Origin: Candidatus Frankia alpina
Lineage (GTDB): Bacteria > Actinomycetota > Actinomycetes > Frankiales > Frankiaceae
Length of the DNA stretch: 32,480 nucleotides
NCBI RefSeq assembly: GCF_902806485.1
Contig: NZ_CADCWT010000029.1
Coordinates: forward strand, 1 to 32,480
Reading direction: 5' to 3'
In this document: one piece after another, positions 15,527 through 24,050 of the stretch
Layout: every line of letters starts with the position of its first letter
How positions within the stretch are numbered: position 1 is the first letter of the stretch
Position numbers and translations under genes: made by a program
Notes under the pieces: model-generated
What the model was told of the DNA's origin: nothing
The model's input: the letters and a program-made list of their open reading frames with translations, nothing else
Databases searched by the model: none

Positions 15527-16753
15527 TCAGACGGTGAAAGCCAGACAGACGTCGTGGCCGCCGAATCCGAACGAGTTCGACAGGGCCGCGCCCGTGCCGA
15601 TCTTGCGGTTGTCGGTGCTTACGACGTCGAGAGCGATCTCGTCGTCGAGGGCGTCGAGGTTGCGGGTCGCCGGGACGATCCGCTCGCGCAGGGCCAGGAT
15701 GCTGACCACCGCTTCCAGCGCGCCGGCCGCCCCGAGCAGGTGACCGGTCATCGACTTGGTCGACGTCACCGCGACCGCGTCAATGTGGTCGCCCAGGGCG
15801 GTGCGCAACGCTACCGCCTCGGCCAGATCACCCGCGGGGGTCGAGGTGGCATGCGCGTTGATGTGGACGATGTCGCTCGGCTCCAGCAACGCCGAGCGCA
15901 GCGCGGCCCGCACGGCCCGTGCGGCGCCGGCACCGGTGGGGTCCGGGGCGGCCACGTGGTAAGCGTCCGAGCTGATCCCGGCGCCTGCCAGTGCGCCGTA
16001 GACCCGAGCGCCGCGGGCGGCGGCGTGCTCGGCGGCCTCCAGGACCAGGATCGCCGCGCCTTCGCCGAGAACGAATCCATCCCGCCCCTTGTCGAACGGG
16101 CGGGACGCCGACTCCGGCGAGTCGTTGCGGCGGGACAGCGCCTGCATCTGCGCGAAACCGGCGATGGGCAGGGCCGCGATCGCGGCCTCGGTCCCACCAG
16201 CGATGACGACGTCCGCCCGGCCGGCCCGGATGATGTCCAGTCCGAGGGCGATGGCCTCCGAGCCGGACGCGCAGGCGCTGACCGGCGCGTGTACGCCAGC
16301 CTTCGCCTTGAACTCCAGGCCGACCGTGCTCGCCGGGCCGTTGGGCATGAGCATGGGCACCACGTGCGGGGAAACACGCCGGGCACCCTTCTCGCGCAGC
16401 ACGTCGTGCTGAGTGAGAAGGGTGATCACCCCGCCGATCCCGGAGGCGACGCAGGCCGCGAGGCGCTCCTGGTCGACCTCGGGCGAGCCCGCGTCGGCCC
16501 ACGCCTCGCGCGCGGCGACCAGCGCCATCTGCTGGCTGCGGTCGAGGGTACGTGCCTCGACCCGGGCCAGCGGAAGCTCCGTCGCGAGCGGCGCGCCGAT
16601 CTGGACCGGGAGTTGCTCGATCCATTCCTCGGTGAGCCGCCGGGCGCCGGAGCGGCCCGCGAGTAGACCCTCCCACGTCGAGGCGACATCGCCACCGAGG
16701 GGAGTGGTTGCCCCGAGGCCGGTGACGACGACCTGCCTAGGGGTTGTGGTCAC
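15527..16753 (-). CDS. fabF: 3-oxoacyl-ACP synthase II (KAS II)
   Basis: A 408-residue thiolase-fold condensing enzyme that joins malonyl-ACP to a growing acyl-ACP in type II fatty acid synthesis. The catalytic triad is visible: Cys161 in VSACASGSEAI, His301 in INAHATSTPAGD, and His338 in KSMTGHLLGAAG. The C-terminal SNSFGFGGHD is also intact. Length matches FabF/KasA. The start is a GTG at 16753 that overlaps the acpP stop (GTGA), so the carrier protein and its synthase are translationally coupled. It belongs to the fabD-fabH-acpP-fabF operon. KasA-like roles in very long chain synthesis are possible, but one copy next to FabH suggests primary lipid synthesis. Confidence 0.95.
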   Translation of the reverse strand: MTTTPRQVVVTGLGATTPLGGDVASTWEGLLAGRSGARRLTEEWIEQLPVQIGAPLATELPLARVEARTLDRSQQMALVAAREAWADAGSPEVDQERLAACVASGIGGVITLLTQHDVLREKGARRVSPHVVPMLMPNGPASTVGLEFKAKAGVHAPVSACASGSEAIALGLDIIRAGRADVVIAGGTEAAIAALPIAGFAQMQALSRRNDSPESASRPFDKGRDGFVLGEGAAILVLEAAEHAAARGARVYGALAGAGISSDAYHVAAPDPTGAGAARAVRAALRSALLEPSDIVHINAHATSTPAGDLAEAVALRTALGDHIDAVAVTSTKSMTGHLLGAAGALEAVVSILALRERIVPATRNLDALDDEIALDVVSTDNRKIGTGAALSNSFGFGGHDVCLAFTV

Positions 16754-16995
16754 GCCGCCACACCGGCCCGCTGGATGTACGAGACAGCGTCACCGACGGT
16801 CTTGAGGGACTTCACGTCGTCGTCCGGGATCTTCACCGAGAACTTCTCCTCGGCGGCGACGACCACCTCGACCATGGACAGCGAGTCCACGTCTAGGTCA
16901 TCGATGAAGGTCTTCTCAGGGGTGACATCGGCGGGGTCGACACCGGCGACCTCTTCGAGGATGACGGCAAGACCGGCGAGAACATCCTGGGACAC
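16750..16995 (-). CDS. acpP: Acyl carrier protein
   Basis: An 81-residue acidic protein with the four-helix ACP pattern and the phosphopantetheine site DVDSLSMVEVV, Ser38 being the attachment point. It carries acyl intermediates between the cytoplasmic FAS-II enzymes. The start is GTG at 16995 with GGAGGAA six bases away, one of the best ribosome sites in the window, as expected for an abundant protein. It follows fabH after 175 bases and overlaps fabF by four bases. The last six residues (RAGVAA) form the usual short tail. Confidence 0.95.
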   Translation of the reverse strand: MSQDVLAGLAVILEEVAGVDPADVTPEKTFIDDLDVDSLSMVEVVVAAEEKFSVKIPDDDVKSLKTVGDAVSYIQRAGVAA

Positions 16996-17170
16996 GGTAG
17001 TTCCTCCTGTGGGATCTGGGCTGGTGGCGGTGGCTGCGCGCGATCAGGCGATCGTCGCGGGCATGCGCCGGAGAGCTGGTACCTGGGGCAGGGGCGTGGC
17101 AGGCCCGATCATCGGCCCGCCATGGGCGCGGCACGGTGCGCAGGCAACCATGCCGCAAGGTCAAGCAGGG

Positions 17171-18118
17171 TCACGGGCATCGCACGACCTGCCCGCAGTA
17201 GGTCAGGCCGGCGCCGAAACCGAACAACAGCACCGGGTCACCCCGGCGGATCACGCCGGTGTCGAGCAGTCGGGCGAGCCCCAGCGGAATGCTCGCGGCG
17301 GAGGTGTTGCCAGAGTCGACGACGTCGCGGGCGACGGCGGCCTTCGTGGCGCCGATACCCGTCGCGAGTGCCTCGACGATCCGCAGGTTCGCCTGATGCG
17401 GAACGATACCCGCGAGCTCGTCGGGCGCCACGCCGGCCCGTTCGCAAATCTGCCGCACGGTCGGCACCAGGGAGATCGCCCAGCGGAAGACCGCCTGGCC
17501 CTCCATGCGGAACATGTTGTCCCCGTAACCGGGGACGCGGATCACCTCCGGCCGGGAGCCGTCGTGACCCCAGACTGCGGGGCCGATCTCGTCGGTCTCG
17601 GCCGGGCCGATCACGGTGGCACCGGCGCCGTCGGCGAGCAGGATGCAGGTGCCGCGGTCATCCCAGTCCGTGTAGTCCGACAGTCGTTCGGTGGCGACGA
17701 CGAGGACGTGCCGTGCGCTGCCGGCGCGGACCATGTCGGCGGCGGTCGACACCGCGTAGCTGAACCCGGCGCAGGCGCCGTTGATGTCGAACGCGCCGGC
17801 CCGGCCGGCCCCGATGCGGTGGGCGATCTGCGGCCCGGCACCGGGGATCTGCGACGGCGAGGTGCAGGTCGCCCCGATGACGAGGTCGATGGTGTCCGCC
17901 GTCAGGCCGGCGGCCGCGAGCGCCTTCTCCGCGGCGGCGGCGCCCATGGCGACAGTCGTCTCCTCCTCATCGGCGATCCGCCGGGTGGCGATGCCGGTGC
18001 GGCTGCGGACCCACTCGTCCGAGGTGTCCACCCGCTGGGCGATTTCGTCGTTGGTGACGACCCGCGCCGGGCGGTAGACACCGAGCCCGAGCATCCCGGC
18101 TCCGCTCAGGGGGCTCAC
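17171..18118 (-). CDS. fabH: 3-oxoacyl-ACP synthase III (KAS III)
   Basis: A 315-residue initiating condensing enzyme that joins an acyl-CoA primer with malonyl-ACP. The triad is Cys116 in FDINGACAGFSYAV, His241 in GIVPHQANLRI and Asn271 in DSGNTSAASIP. In actinomycetes FabH often accepts branched primers, but I cannot read specificity here. The GTG at 18118 overlaps the fabD stop (GTGA) and gives a normal N-terminus (GMLGLGVYRPARVVTN), so I prefer it over the longer open frame reaching 18388. Part of the fas operon; a 175-base spacer without recognisable features separates it from acpP. Confidence 0.95.
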   Translation of the reverse strand: MSPLSGAGMLGLGVYRPARVVTNDEIAQRVDTSDEWVRSRTGIATRRIADEEETTVAMGAAAAEKALAAAGLTADTIDLVIGATCTSPSQIPGAGPQIAHRIGAGRAGAFDINGACAGFSYAVSTAADMVRAGSARHVLVVATERLSDYTDWDDRGTCILLADGAGATVIGPAETDEIGPAVWGHDGSRPEVIRVPGYGDNMFRMEGQAVFRWAISLVPTVRQICERAGVAPDELAGIVPHQANLRIVEALATGIGATKAAVARDVVDSGNTSAASIPLGLARLLDTGVIRRGDPVLLFGFGAGLTYCGQVVRCP

Positions 18119-19140
18119 GCCTGCGCTCCGACGAGGGCCGCGTCGCCAGCTCGCCCGTCCGGCGGCGTGCGTGGCGCTGGGGTCGCCGGTACCTCGCCGA
18201 GGCGGTCGGCGGCGATGTGTTCGGCAATCAGCTCGCGTGCGGCGGGCAGATCGTCCGGGCTCTTCACGGCGAGGATCTTCACGCCGGGCAGCTCGCGGCG
18301 GGCGATTCCGGCCAGTGTGCCGGCCGGGGGCAGTTCGATGACCGCGGTGACGCCGAGCTCGCGCAGTTCCGCCAGGCACAGGTCCCACCGCACCGGCGCG
18401 GCGACCTGGGCGACGAGCCGGGCGACGAGATCGGCCGGATCCGTGACGATCGTGCCGTCGGCGTTGGACAAGGTCGCGGCTCGGGCCGGGGCAGGCCGGA
18501 TGCCGCCGGCGACGGCGCCGAGCGCGTCGCGCGCCGAGGACATGTGGTGGGTGTGGAAGGCGCCCGCGACGGACAGCGAGCGCAGCCGGACGCCCGCGGG
18601 CGGTTCCGCCGCGAGCCGGGCGAGGTCCTCCGTTGTGCCGGCGGCGACGATCTGGCCGGCGCCGTTGCGATTCGCGGCGGTCAGGCCGAGCTCGGCCAGC
18701 CGGACGAGCACCGCCTCCGGCTCTCCTCCGAGTATCGCCGTCATCCCGGTCGCGGTCCGCGCGGATGCCTCGGCCATCGCGCGGCCGCGCAGCGCGACTA
18801 GGACGAGTGCCTCCTCCGCCGAGAGGATGCCGGTGAGGGCCGCGGCGGTGATCTCACCGACGCTGTGGCCCGCCACGACGAGCGAGGCGGTCCCGACCGG
18901 GGCGGCGACCGGCAGCCCGAGCTGTTCGGCGGCGACGAGGCCGCTGGCGACGATCAGCGGCTGGGCGATCGCCGTGTCCCGGATCGTCTCGGCGGGCGCC
19001 TCACACCCGACCTCCAGCAGATCGATGCCGGCCGCAGCCGACCACCAGCGCAGCCTTTCCTCCGCCCCGGGGAGACCGCGCCAGGCACGGAGCTGTCCGG
19101 GGGTCTGTGCACCCTGACCGGGTGCGAGGATCGCGAGCAC
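18115..19140 (-). CDS. fabD: Malonyl-CoA:ACP transacylase
   Basis: A 341-residue acyltransferase that loads malonate from CoA to ACP. It shows LAPGQGAQTPGQL at the N-terminus, the nucleophile Ser93 in VAGHSVGEITAAAL, and the active-site His196 in VAGAFHTHHM. Length exceeds E. coli FabD (about 308) because of a Pro/Ala-rich C-terminal tail of about 30 residues. The start is GTG at 19140 with only a weak AGG sequence before it. It is the first gene of the fatty acid operon, preceded by a 216-base spacer that contains a perfect inverted repeat, a likely regulator site, and then by fasR on the same strand. It overlaps fabH by four bases. Confidence 0.93.
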   Translation of the reverse strand: MLAILAPGQGAQTPGQLRAWRGLPGAEERLRWWSAAAGIDLLEVGCEAPAETIRDTAIAQPLIVASGLVAAEQLGLPVAAPVGTASLVVAGHSVGEITAAALTGILSAEEALVLVALRGRAMAEASARTATGMTAILGGEPEAVLVRLAELGLTAANRNGAGQIVAAGTTEDLARLAAEPPAGVRLRSLSVAGAFHTHHMSSARDALGAVAGGIRPAPARAATLSNADGTIVTDPADLVARLVAQVAAPVRWDLCLAELRELGVTAVIELPPAGTLAGIARRELPGVKILAVKSPDDLPAARELIAEHIAADRLGEVPATPAPRTPPDGRAGDAALVGAQA

Positions 19141-19208
19141 GTAACTACCTAACCCTTCGGGAGGACTACTTGTCGCTGGCGGCCACTCACCGATGTCCCG
19201 ACCGGGCG

Positions 19209-19225
19209 TTGTAGGTGGTCTACAA
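19209..19225. promoter_or_regulatory. Inverted repeat upstream of fabD, candidate FasR operator
   Basis: TTGTAG at 19209-19214 and CTACAA at 19220-19225 form a perfect 6-bp dyad with a 5-base centre, about 70 bases upstream of the fabD start. It is AT-rich compared with its surroundings. The position between fasR and its expected target operon makes it a good operator candidate. I do not claim a match to a published FasR site. Confidence 0.5.
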
Positions 19226-19356
19226 ACCGATCTGCCGCGACCGTGGATTCGTTCGTGCTGTGGTCATCGGGCTGGATTCGCGTGACAGACCAGCAGAGTG
19301 GCCCGATGTGACCGTTCTCGCACCGGGGTGCAATGACTCCGGAGCGATATAGTCGA

Positions 19357-21153
19357 TCATGTTTTCCCTGTAGATAACACACCGTCGAGGCGTCCCAGGA
19401 CGAGCGCAACATGCAGGATGAAACGCTCCCGATGATCCGCCGGGTCGAGACCGCAGACCTCCGCGGCTTTTCGCAGCCGGTAACGGACCGTGTTGGTATG
19501 GAGATAAAGGGCTCGGGCCGTGGCTTCCAGAGACGAACCGAAGTCGAGGTATGCCCCGGCGGTCTCCAGCAGCGGCGTGCCCGCGTCGCGTAGCGGAAGG
19601 TAGACCTCCTCGATGAGCGCCCGCCGGGCGTCGGCGTTCCCGGCCAGCGCCAGCTCCGGCAGCAGCGCCCGGGCCTGGACCGGCCGGGGCGCCGCCGGCC
19701 AGGCGGCGACGACGTCGGTCGCGGCGAGTGCCATCCGGGCTGCGCGCGGCGCACCGGTCAGGTCGGCGACGACTGGGCCGACGACGACCGGGCCGGGCCC
19801 GCAGGCGGGCAGCAGCACCCGGGCGGCGTCGAGGGCGGTGTGCACCTCGCCGGCGAGCAGCCGGTCCGGCGCCGCCCCGCCCTGGGCGCCGACGCCGCTC
19901 GGACCGCCGGCGGCCGCGGCGTCCCCGGCGGGGGTCGTCACCCCGTCTGGACGGCCGATGCCGTCGGAGCCGGTGGCGAACTGGCCGCCGACCACCATGA
20001 CCAGCCGGTTGTGGTGAACCCCGGCGAGCACCTCCAGCTGGGCCATCCGGGCCAGCCGGTGCACCTCGTCGACCACCGCCTCCGGCGCGTTGCCCTCGGC
20101 ACCGCCGACGATGACCGTCACCGCCGGGGGGTTACGCCAGCCCACCGCTGCCGCCCGCGATGGCAGCGCCCGGTCCACCTCGCCGCGCACCACGTGATCG
20201 ACGACCAGCGCCTCCAGCCGGGCGTCCCAGGCGCCGCGTTCCTCGGCGGCGCGGGCGTAGACGACCGCCCCGGCGAAGGCGATGTCGCGGGAGTAGCGCA
20301 GGACGTCGGCAAGCAGCCGCAGCTCGTCCTCCGGACTGGCCAGGTTCGGCACCTCGGCCTCGATCGCCTCCACCGCGACCCGGACCAGATCGACCAGGCG
20401 GCGGAAGGTCACCGCCCGCACGAGCTCTCGCGGGGCGACCCGGAAGACGTCCTCCGACAGCTGGCGGGCATGCTCGGGCCGCCGGCACCATTCGACGAAC
20501 GAGGAGATGCCGGCCTGCACCACAAGCTGGATCCCGGCCCGATGGCTCGCCGACATCGCCGAAAACCACGGCAGGACCTCGCTCATCCGCGCCGCGGCCC
20601 GGGAGGCGAGCATCCCACTGGAGCGTTCGACTCGACGGACGACGTCCTCGCCCGTGCCGCCGACGGTCGCGGCCGAACCCGCACCGTCGCCGGCCTCGCC
20701 GCCCGTCCGCTGGGTGTCCAGCGGAGGGATGCGTTGGTCCGGGTAGTCGTCGAGGGCGGGCAGCTCGCCGGGGGCCGCGGTGCCGAGCGCGGGGGTGCGC
20801 ACGCCGCGCCTTGCTCGCCCACGGGCGGCGATGCGGCGTCGCGCCGCCGCCCGATCGGCCTCGGCCGGGGTGGGGTCGCCGTCCCGGTCAGGCGAGGCGA
20901 AGGGCTCCTCGGGTGAGGCAGAAGGCCGCTTCGGGGAGGCGTGCGGGTCGGCTGGTGGAACGGTCGGGTCGGTGAGCGAGGCGGATGTGCCGGTGAGGGA
21001 GTCGGGCCGGCCGTCCGGCGCGGCAGGCGGGGGCGCGGCGCGCGGCGCCGGCGGGCTGCTGCCAGATGTTTTCGCTGGTCGCGGGGACGCGCTGACGCGC
21101 CTGCCCGTCCCGTCCGACGGGTCCGAGGGGAAACCTGCCACGTCCGCCAGCAT
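19357..21153 (-). CDS. fasR: PucR-type transcriptional activator of fatty acid synthesis (FasR-like)
   Basis: A 598-residue protein. The C-terminus carries the PucR-type helix-turn-helix (SLEATARALYLHTNTVRYRLRKAAEVCGL, ending RFILHVALVLGRL). The middle (from about residue 195) matches the regulatory region of actinobacterial FasR, which binds the fabD operon promoter and senses long-chain acyl-CoA. Its position directly before fabD-fabH-acpP-fabF is the conserved one. Residues 1 to about 190 are Pro/Ser/Ala-rich and look disordered, longer than usual for this family, and another low-complexity run interrupts the region near 400. The ATG at 21153 has a poor ribosome site; a start nearer the conserved part is possible, so the N-terminal limit is uncertain. 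FasR function is inferred from family and location. Confidence 0.85.
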   Translation of the reverse strand: MLADVAGFPSDPSDGTGRRVSASPRPAKTSGSSPPAPRAAPPPAAPDGRPDSLTGTSASLTDPTVPPADPHASPKRPSASPEEPFASPDRDGDPTPAEADRAAARRRIAARGRARRGVRTPALGTAAPGELPALDDYPDQRIPPLDTQRTGGEAGDGAGSAATVGGTGEDVVRRVERSSGMLASRAAARMSEVLPWFSAMSASHRAGIQLVVQAGISSFVEWCRRPEHARQLSEDVFRVAPRELVRAVTFRRLVDLVRVAVEAIEAEVPNLASPEDELRLLADVLRYSRDIAFAGAVVYARAAEERGAWDARLEALVVDHVVRGEVDRALPSRAAAVGWRNPPAVTVIVGGAEGNAPEAVVDEVHRLARMAQLEVLAGVHHNRLVMVVGGQFATGSDGIGRPDGVTTPAGDAAAAGGPSGVGAQGGAAPDRLLAGEVHTALDAARVLLPACGPGPVVVGPVVADLTGAPRAARMALAATDVVAAWPAAPRPVQARALLPELALAGNADARRALIEEVYLPLRDAGTPLLETAGAYLDFGSSLEATARALYLHTNTVRYRLRKAAEVCGLDPADHRERFILHVALVLGRLDGVLSTGKT

Positions 21154-21379
21154 GCCTCAGCTCTCTGCCGAGGATGTGGATTGTCGTTCCCGAATGGCGG
21201 GCCACAGGGCCGATGACCCGGGTGGACGGGTGTGTTCAGGGTCGCGCGGGCCCGGCCCGAGGGTGCCGGAGCGGGGCGTCAGCCGCGAACGGGCCGCTGT
21301 TCGGCGTGTCCGGCTCAAGAGTGGCGGACCGGGCGGGTACATCCGGGAGGCGCCGCGCGCCCGGCCGCGGGGACCGGCG

Positions 21380-21598
21380 ATGCTTGAGGGCATGCGTGAC
21401 GTGAGCATCCAGGGTGACGCGATCCGGCTGGGCCAGTTCCTCAAGCTCGCCGACGTCGTCGACGTCGGGTCGGACGTGAAGGGGCTGCTGATGGGTGGCA
21501 TGGTGCGGGTCAACGGAGAGGTGGAGAGTCGCCGCGGGCGCCAGCTCGTCCCGGGCGATGAGGTCGTGGTGCCGGGAGATCGGCTGCGGGTGGGCTGA
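21380..21598 (+). CDS. Small S4-domain RNA-binding protein
   Basis: A 72-residue protein that is almost entirely one S4 domain: IRLGQFLKLADVVDVGSDVKGLL, MGGMVRVNGEVESRRGRQLVPGDEVVV. S4 domains bind structured RNA, and single-domain versions (YaaA/RlbA-like) are associated with ribosome or tRNA metabolism. I chose the ATG at 21380, which has GGGGA six bases upstream; the in-frame ATG at 21392 is a shorter option with the GAGGG sequence too close to it. Divergent from fasR and apparently alone. The 226 bases between them show no clear element. Confidence 0.8.
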   Translation: MLEGMRDVSIQGDAIRLGQFLKLADVVDVGSDVKGLLMGGMVRVNGEVESRRGRQLVPGDEVVVPGDRLRVG

Positions 21599-21652
21599 GA
21601 GGCGGCCCGTCCGGCTGGAGTCGGGCGGTCTGGTTGGAGCTGGTTGGTCTGG

Positions 21653-22177
21653 TCAGAGCTGGTCGGAGAAGGCGTCCGCCCAGTCCCGGACCTTCGTCAC
21701 GTATGCCCGGGTCTCCCCGATGTCGGGGATGCCGCCCGCGAGGCGCACGGTGTCCGGCCCCGCGTTGTACGCGGCGAGGACCAGGGAGACCCGGTCCCCC
21801 GGCAGGTGCGCGAGCAGTTCGGCGAGCCGCGACTCGTAGTACGCGGCCGACAGGATGGCGTCGCGGGGGTTCAGGGGGTCGGCCACGCCGTCGTCGTTGC
21901 CGTCGAGCCCGAAGTCCTTCCAGGTGGTCGGGAGGAACTGCATGATGCCGCGGGCGCCGGCGTTCGACACCGCCTTCGGGTTGAACTTGCTCTCGACGCG
22001 TGCCTGCGCGGCGAGCTGGGCGGGGGTCAGGATGCCGTAGGCGGTGGCGGCCGCCTGGAACACCGGGATCAGGTCGTCCGGCACGCGGTGGATCCGCCGC
22101 AGGACGCCGCAGCCCGCCACGAGCGTGACCGCGAGCAGGGCGGCCAGGAGTGCCCGCGGGGGCAACCGGTGGATCAT
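21653..22177 (-). CDS. SLT-type lytic transglycosylase lipoprotein
   Basis: A 174-residue protein with a lipoprotein signal: MIHRLPPRALLAALLAVTLV then AGC, Cys23 being the lipid site. The mature part is a goose-lysozyme-type SLT domain that cleaves the peptidoglycan glycan strand: the catalytic Glu62 in AQARVESKFNPKAVSNAGA, then RGIMQFLPTTW, and LVLAAYNAGPDTV. It should act outside the membrane in cell-wall turnover. I prefer the ATG at 22177; the ATG at 22192 has GGAG directly against it, which is too close. It lies 77-92 bases after the tyrosine phosphatase gene on the same strand, possibly in one transcript. There are no lesions. Confidence 0.87.
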   Translation of the reverse strand: MIHRLPPRALLAALLAVTLVAGCGVLRRIHRVPDDLIPVFQAAATAYGILTPAQLAAQARVESKFNPKAVSNAGARGIMQFLPTTWKDFGLDGNDDGVADPLNPRDAILSAAYYESRLAELLAHLPGDRVSLVLAAYNAGPDTVRLAGGIPDIGETRAYVTKVRDWADAFSDQL

Positions 22178-22268
22178 GTGCGCATCTTCCATCTCCGCCG
22201 GCGGCGCCGTCGGCGCCGTCTGCGTGGTCCGGTCAGGTCAGGGCCGGTCCGGACGATCCGTGCTGTGG

Positions 22269-23024
22269 CTAGCCGACCAGGGACCGGCGCAGCGTGCCCA
22301 GGTCCGACTCGGTGAGCCCAGCATCGCGGGCCCAGGCGGCGGGACCGCCCCAGCTGGCGTCGATGCCGGCGAGGAAGCCCCTCATGACCTCCGGACGGCA
22401 GGACAGCTGGTCGGGGGTGAGCGGGGCGGTCGGTCGGTTGTAGGAGGGACGCTGCGCCAAGCGGGCGTTGACCAGGTGGATCCGCTCGTTGGTCTGGGCG
22501 TAGTCGGCGACGATCGCCTCGCGGTCGACCCCGGCGATGCTCAGCAGCAGGGCCGCGAGGACGCCGGTGCGGTCCTTGCCGGCCGCGCAGTGGAACAGCG
22601 CGGGGCCCGTGGTCGGCTGGGCCAGTACCCGTAGCGCCTGGGCGACGGCGGGGCCGGCGAGGCGCAGATAGTCCAGGTAGTGCTCGATGCGGTCGGCCGA
22701 GTCGAGGTCCCGGACGATCGCGGGAAACCGCGGGTCGTCCGGCATCACCCACTCGCCGGGCAGAAACGACAGGTTGTGATAGTCGATGGGTTCCTCGGCG
22801 AGGGGCCCCCGGCCTTCCCGCGCCGCCTCCTCCCTGGCTCGCAGATCGATGATCGTCCGCAGGCCGAAGGTCTCCCGCAGCAGGATGACATCGGTGTCGG
22901 TCAGGGTCTGCACCGAATCGGCCCGTAGGAACACCCCGTGCCGGGTGGCTGCTCCGTCGAGGGTGGGCAGCCCACCGAGATCGCGTACGTTGTCGCAGCC
23001 CGAGAGGTTGAACCAGCGCTCCAC
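22269..23024 (-). CDS. Protein-tyrosine phosphatase of the MptpB/Y_phosphatase3 type
   Basis: A 251-residue protein with the phosphatase P-loop FHCAAGKDRTGV (Cys146, Arg152) and the family's N-terminal NLRDLGG-like motif (here NVRDLGGLPT) followed by RADSV. These mark the dual-specificity/tyrosine or lipid phosphatase family that includes mycobacterial PtpB. It has no signal peptide, so it is cytoplasmic unless exported by another route. The start is GTG at 23024 with AGGA about eight bases upstream. Its distance from the Wzc-like kinase (27347) is about 4 kb, and a functional link is possible but not shown. Substrate unknown. Confidence 0.87.
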   Translation of the reverse strand: MERWFNLSGCDNVRDLGGLPTLDGAATRHGVFLRADSVQTLTDTDVILLRETFGLRTIIDLRAREEAAREGRGPLAEEPIDYHNLSFLPGEWVMPDDPRFPAIVRDLDSADRIEHYLDYLRLAGPAVAQALRVLAQPTTGPALFHCAAGKDRTGVLAALLLSIAGVDREAIVADYAQTNERIHLVNARLAQRPSYNRPTAPLTPDQLSCRPEVMRGFLAGIDASWGGPAAWARDAGLTESDLGTLRRSLVG

Positions 23025-23166
23025 AAGGCAATCCTAGGACCACAGGCGGCACCGGCCGGGGCCGATATGGGGGAATCGGGGCCGGCGGTGAGTGCGGAGC
23101 AGGCCGAGGACGGGTGTGGTCAGGCCGTGGCCCCCGGCCCCCGATGCACTGGGCGGTGGCGCGCTC

Positions 23167-23895
23167 TCAGCGCGGTGTCGGGGCGTCGCGCTGGCCGGGC
23201 GGGAGACCGGCGCGGTCGCCGGGCAGCCGGGGCCGGTCAGGGGCGGCGTCGATCGGCCGGGCCGGTACGCCCGCGACGACCTGGGCGGCGCGGATGTCGT
23301 CGGTGACGACGGCGCCGGCACCGACGACCGCGCCGTCGCCGACGCTGCGGCGGGCGACGATGTTCGCCTGGGCGCCGATCCACGCCTGGGCGCCGACCGC
23401 CACCCCGCCGGAGATCCGCGCGCCCGGCGCGATCGTCACGTAGTCGCCGATGCGGCAGTCGTGGGCCACACTGGCGCCGACGTTGACCACTACGTGCCGG
23501 CCGGTGCGGACGTTCGTCGTGATGCTGGCCAACGCGCAGATCACGGTGCCGGGCCCGAGGCGGACGTCGCCGCCGAGGTTGGCGCGCGGGTGGACGAGAG
23601 TCGCCGGGCGCCGGCCGTGGACGCTGGCGTACCGGTCGACGCGCAGGCGGCCCGCGGCGTCACTGATGCCGATCAGGTAGTCGGCGTCGAGACGGCCGAG
23701 CAGGTCCAGCCCGCCGAGCAGGGGCGCTCCGCGGCGGGCGACCGGGTCGGGGTCCGCCGATCCGTCGTCGAGGAAGCCGAGGAAGGCGTAGCGGAGCTGG
23801 CTGTCGACCGTGTTGACCGCCTCGACCACGTCGAGCAACTCCCGACCGTGACCGCCGGCGCCGACGATGACCAGCGAGCGCGGGTGGTCGGGCAC
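23167..23895 (-). CDS. NeuD/PglD-like sugar O- or N-acyltransferase
   Basis: A 242-residue protein. The N-terminus is a nucleotide-sugar-binding Rossmann-like part (LVIVGAGGHGRELLDVVEA, LGFLDD), and the rest is a left-handed beta-helix of hexapeptide repeats (LGGDVRLGPGTVICA, IGDYVTIAPGARISG, VGAQAWIGAQ). His145 in GASVAHDCRIGD matches the catalytic base of PglD/NeuD enzymes, which acetylate amino- or sialic-type sugars. The last 25 residues are Pro/Arg-rich. It starts at GTG 23895 with no Shine-Dalgarno sequence but a strong promoter ending six bases upstream, so the mRNA is probably leaderless. The polysaccharide genes around it support a role in making a modified sugar. Confidence 0.85.
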   Translation of the reverse strand: MPDHPRSLVIVGAGGHGRELLDVVEAVNTVDSQLRYAFLGFLDDGSADPDPVARRGAPLLGGLDLLGRLDADYLIGISDAAGRLRVDRYASVHGRRPATLVHPRANLGGDVRLGPGTVICALASITTNVRTGRHVVVNVGASVAHDCRIGDYVTIAPGARISGGVAVGAQAWIGAQANIVARRSVGDGAVVGAGAVVTDDIRAAQVVAGVPARPIDAAPDRPRLPGDRAGLPPGQRDAPTPR

Positions 23896-23901
23896 GCGGT
23901 G

Positions 23902-23930
23902 ACCGTAAGCCCACGTCTCTACGAGTTCAA
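23902..23930 (-). promoter_or_regulatory. Strong promoter for a leaderless acyltransferase transcript
   Basis: On the minus strand TTGAAC (23930-23925) is followed after exactly 17 bases by TACGGT (23907-23902), then six bases and the GTG start at 23895. Both hexamers are near the actinobacterial sigma-70-type consensus, and the -10 fits TANNNT. The distance predicts transcription starting at or next to the start codon. Confidence 0.6.
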
Positions 23931-24050
23931 CCTGACACTCACAGTGACGATCTGGCGAGACTCTCGGCTGCGTTCCGCGCGGAATGGTCGGCGGATCGAG
24001 TCGGCTCTACTACTATGAGCATCCTTCTGGACTCGAAGGGTGATGAATCG

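Noticed and set aside
13742..16666. Continuation of the DUF222 frame for nearly 1,000 codons
   Set aside because: It lies antisense to accD and fabF, which have full catalytic motifs; beyond about 13740 the translation has no family similarity.
16775..19117. A 780-codon plus-strand open frame
   Set aside because: Shadow of acpP, fabH and fabD; the minus-strand proteins have intact active sites.
24015..24050. Upstream ATG as the epimerase start
   Set aside because: It has no ribosome site, overlaps a -10-like TACTAT, and adds 12 non-conserved residues before the NAD-binding strand.
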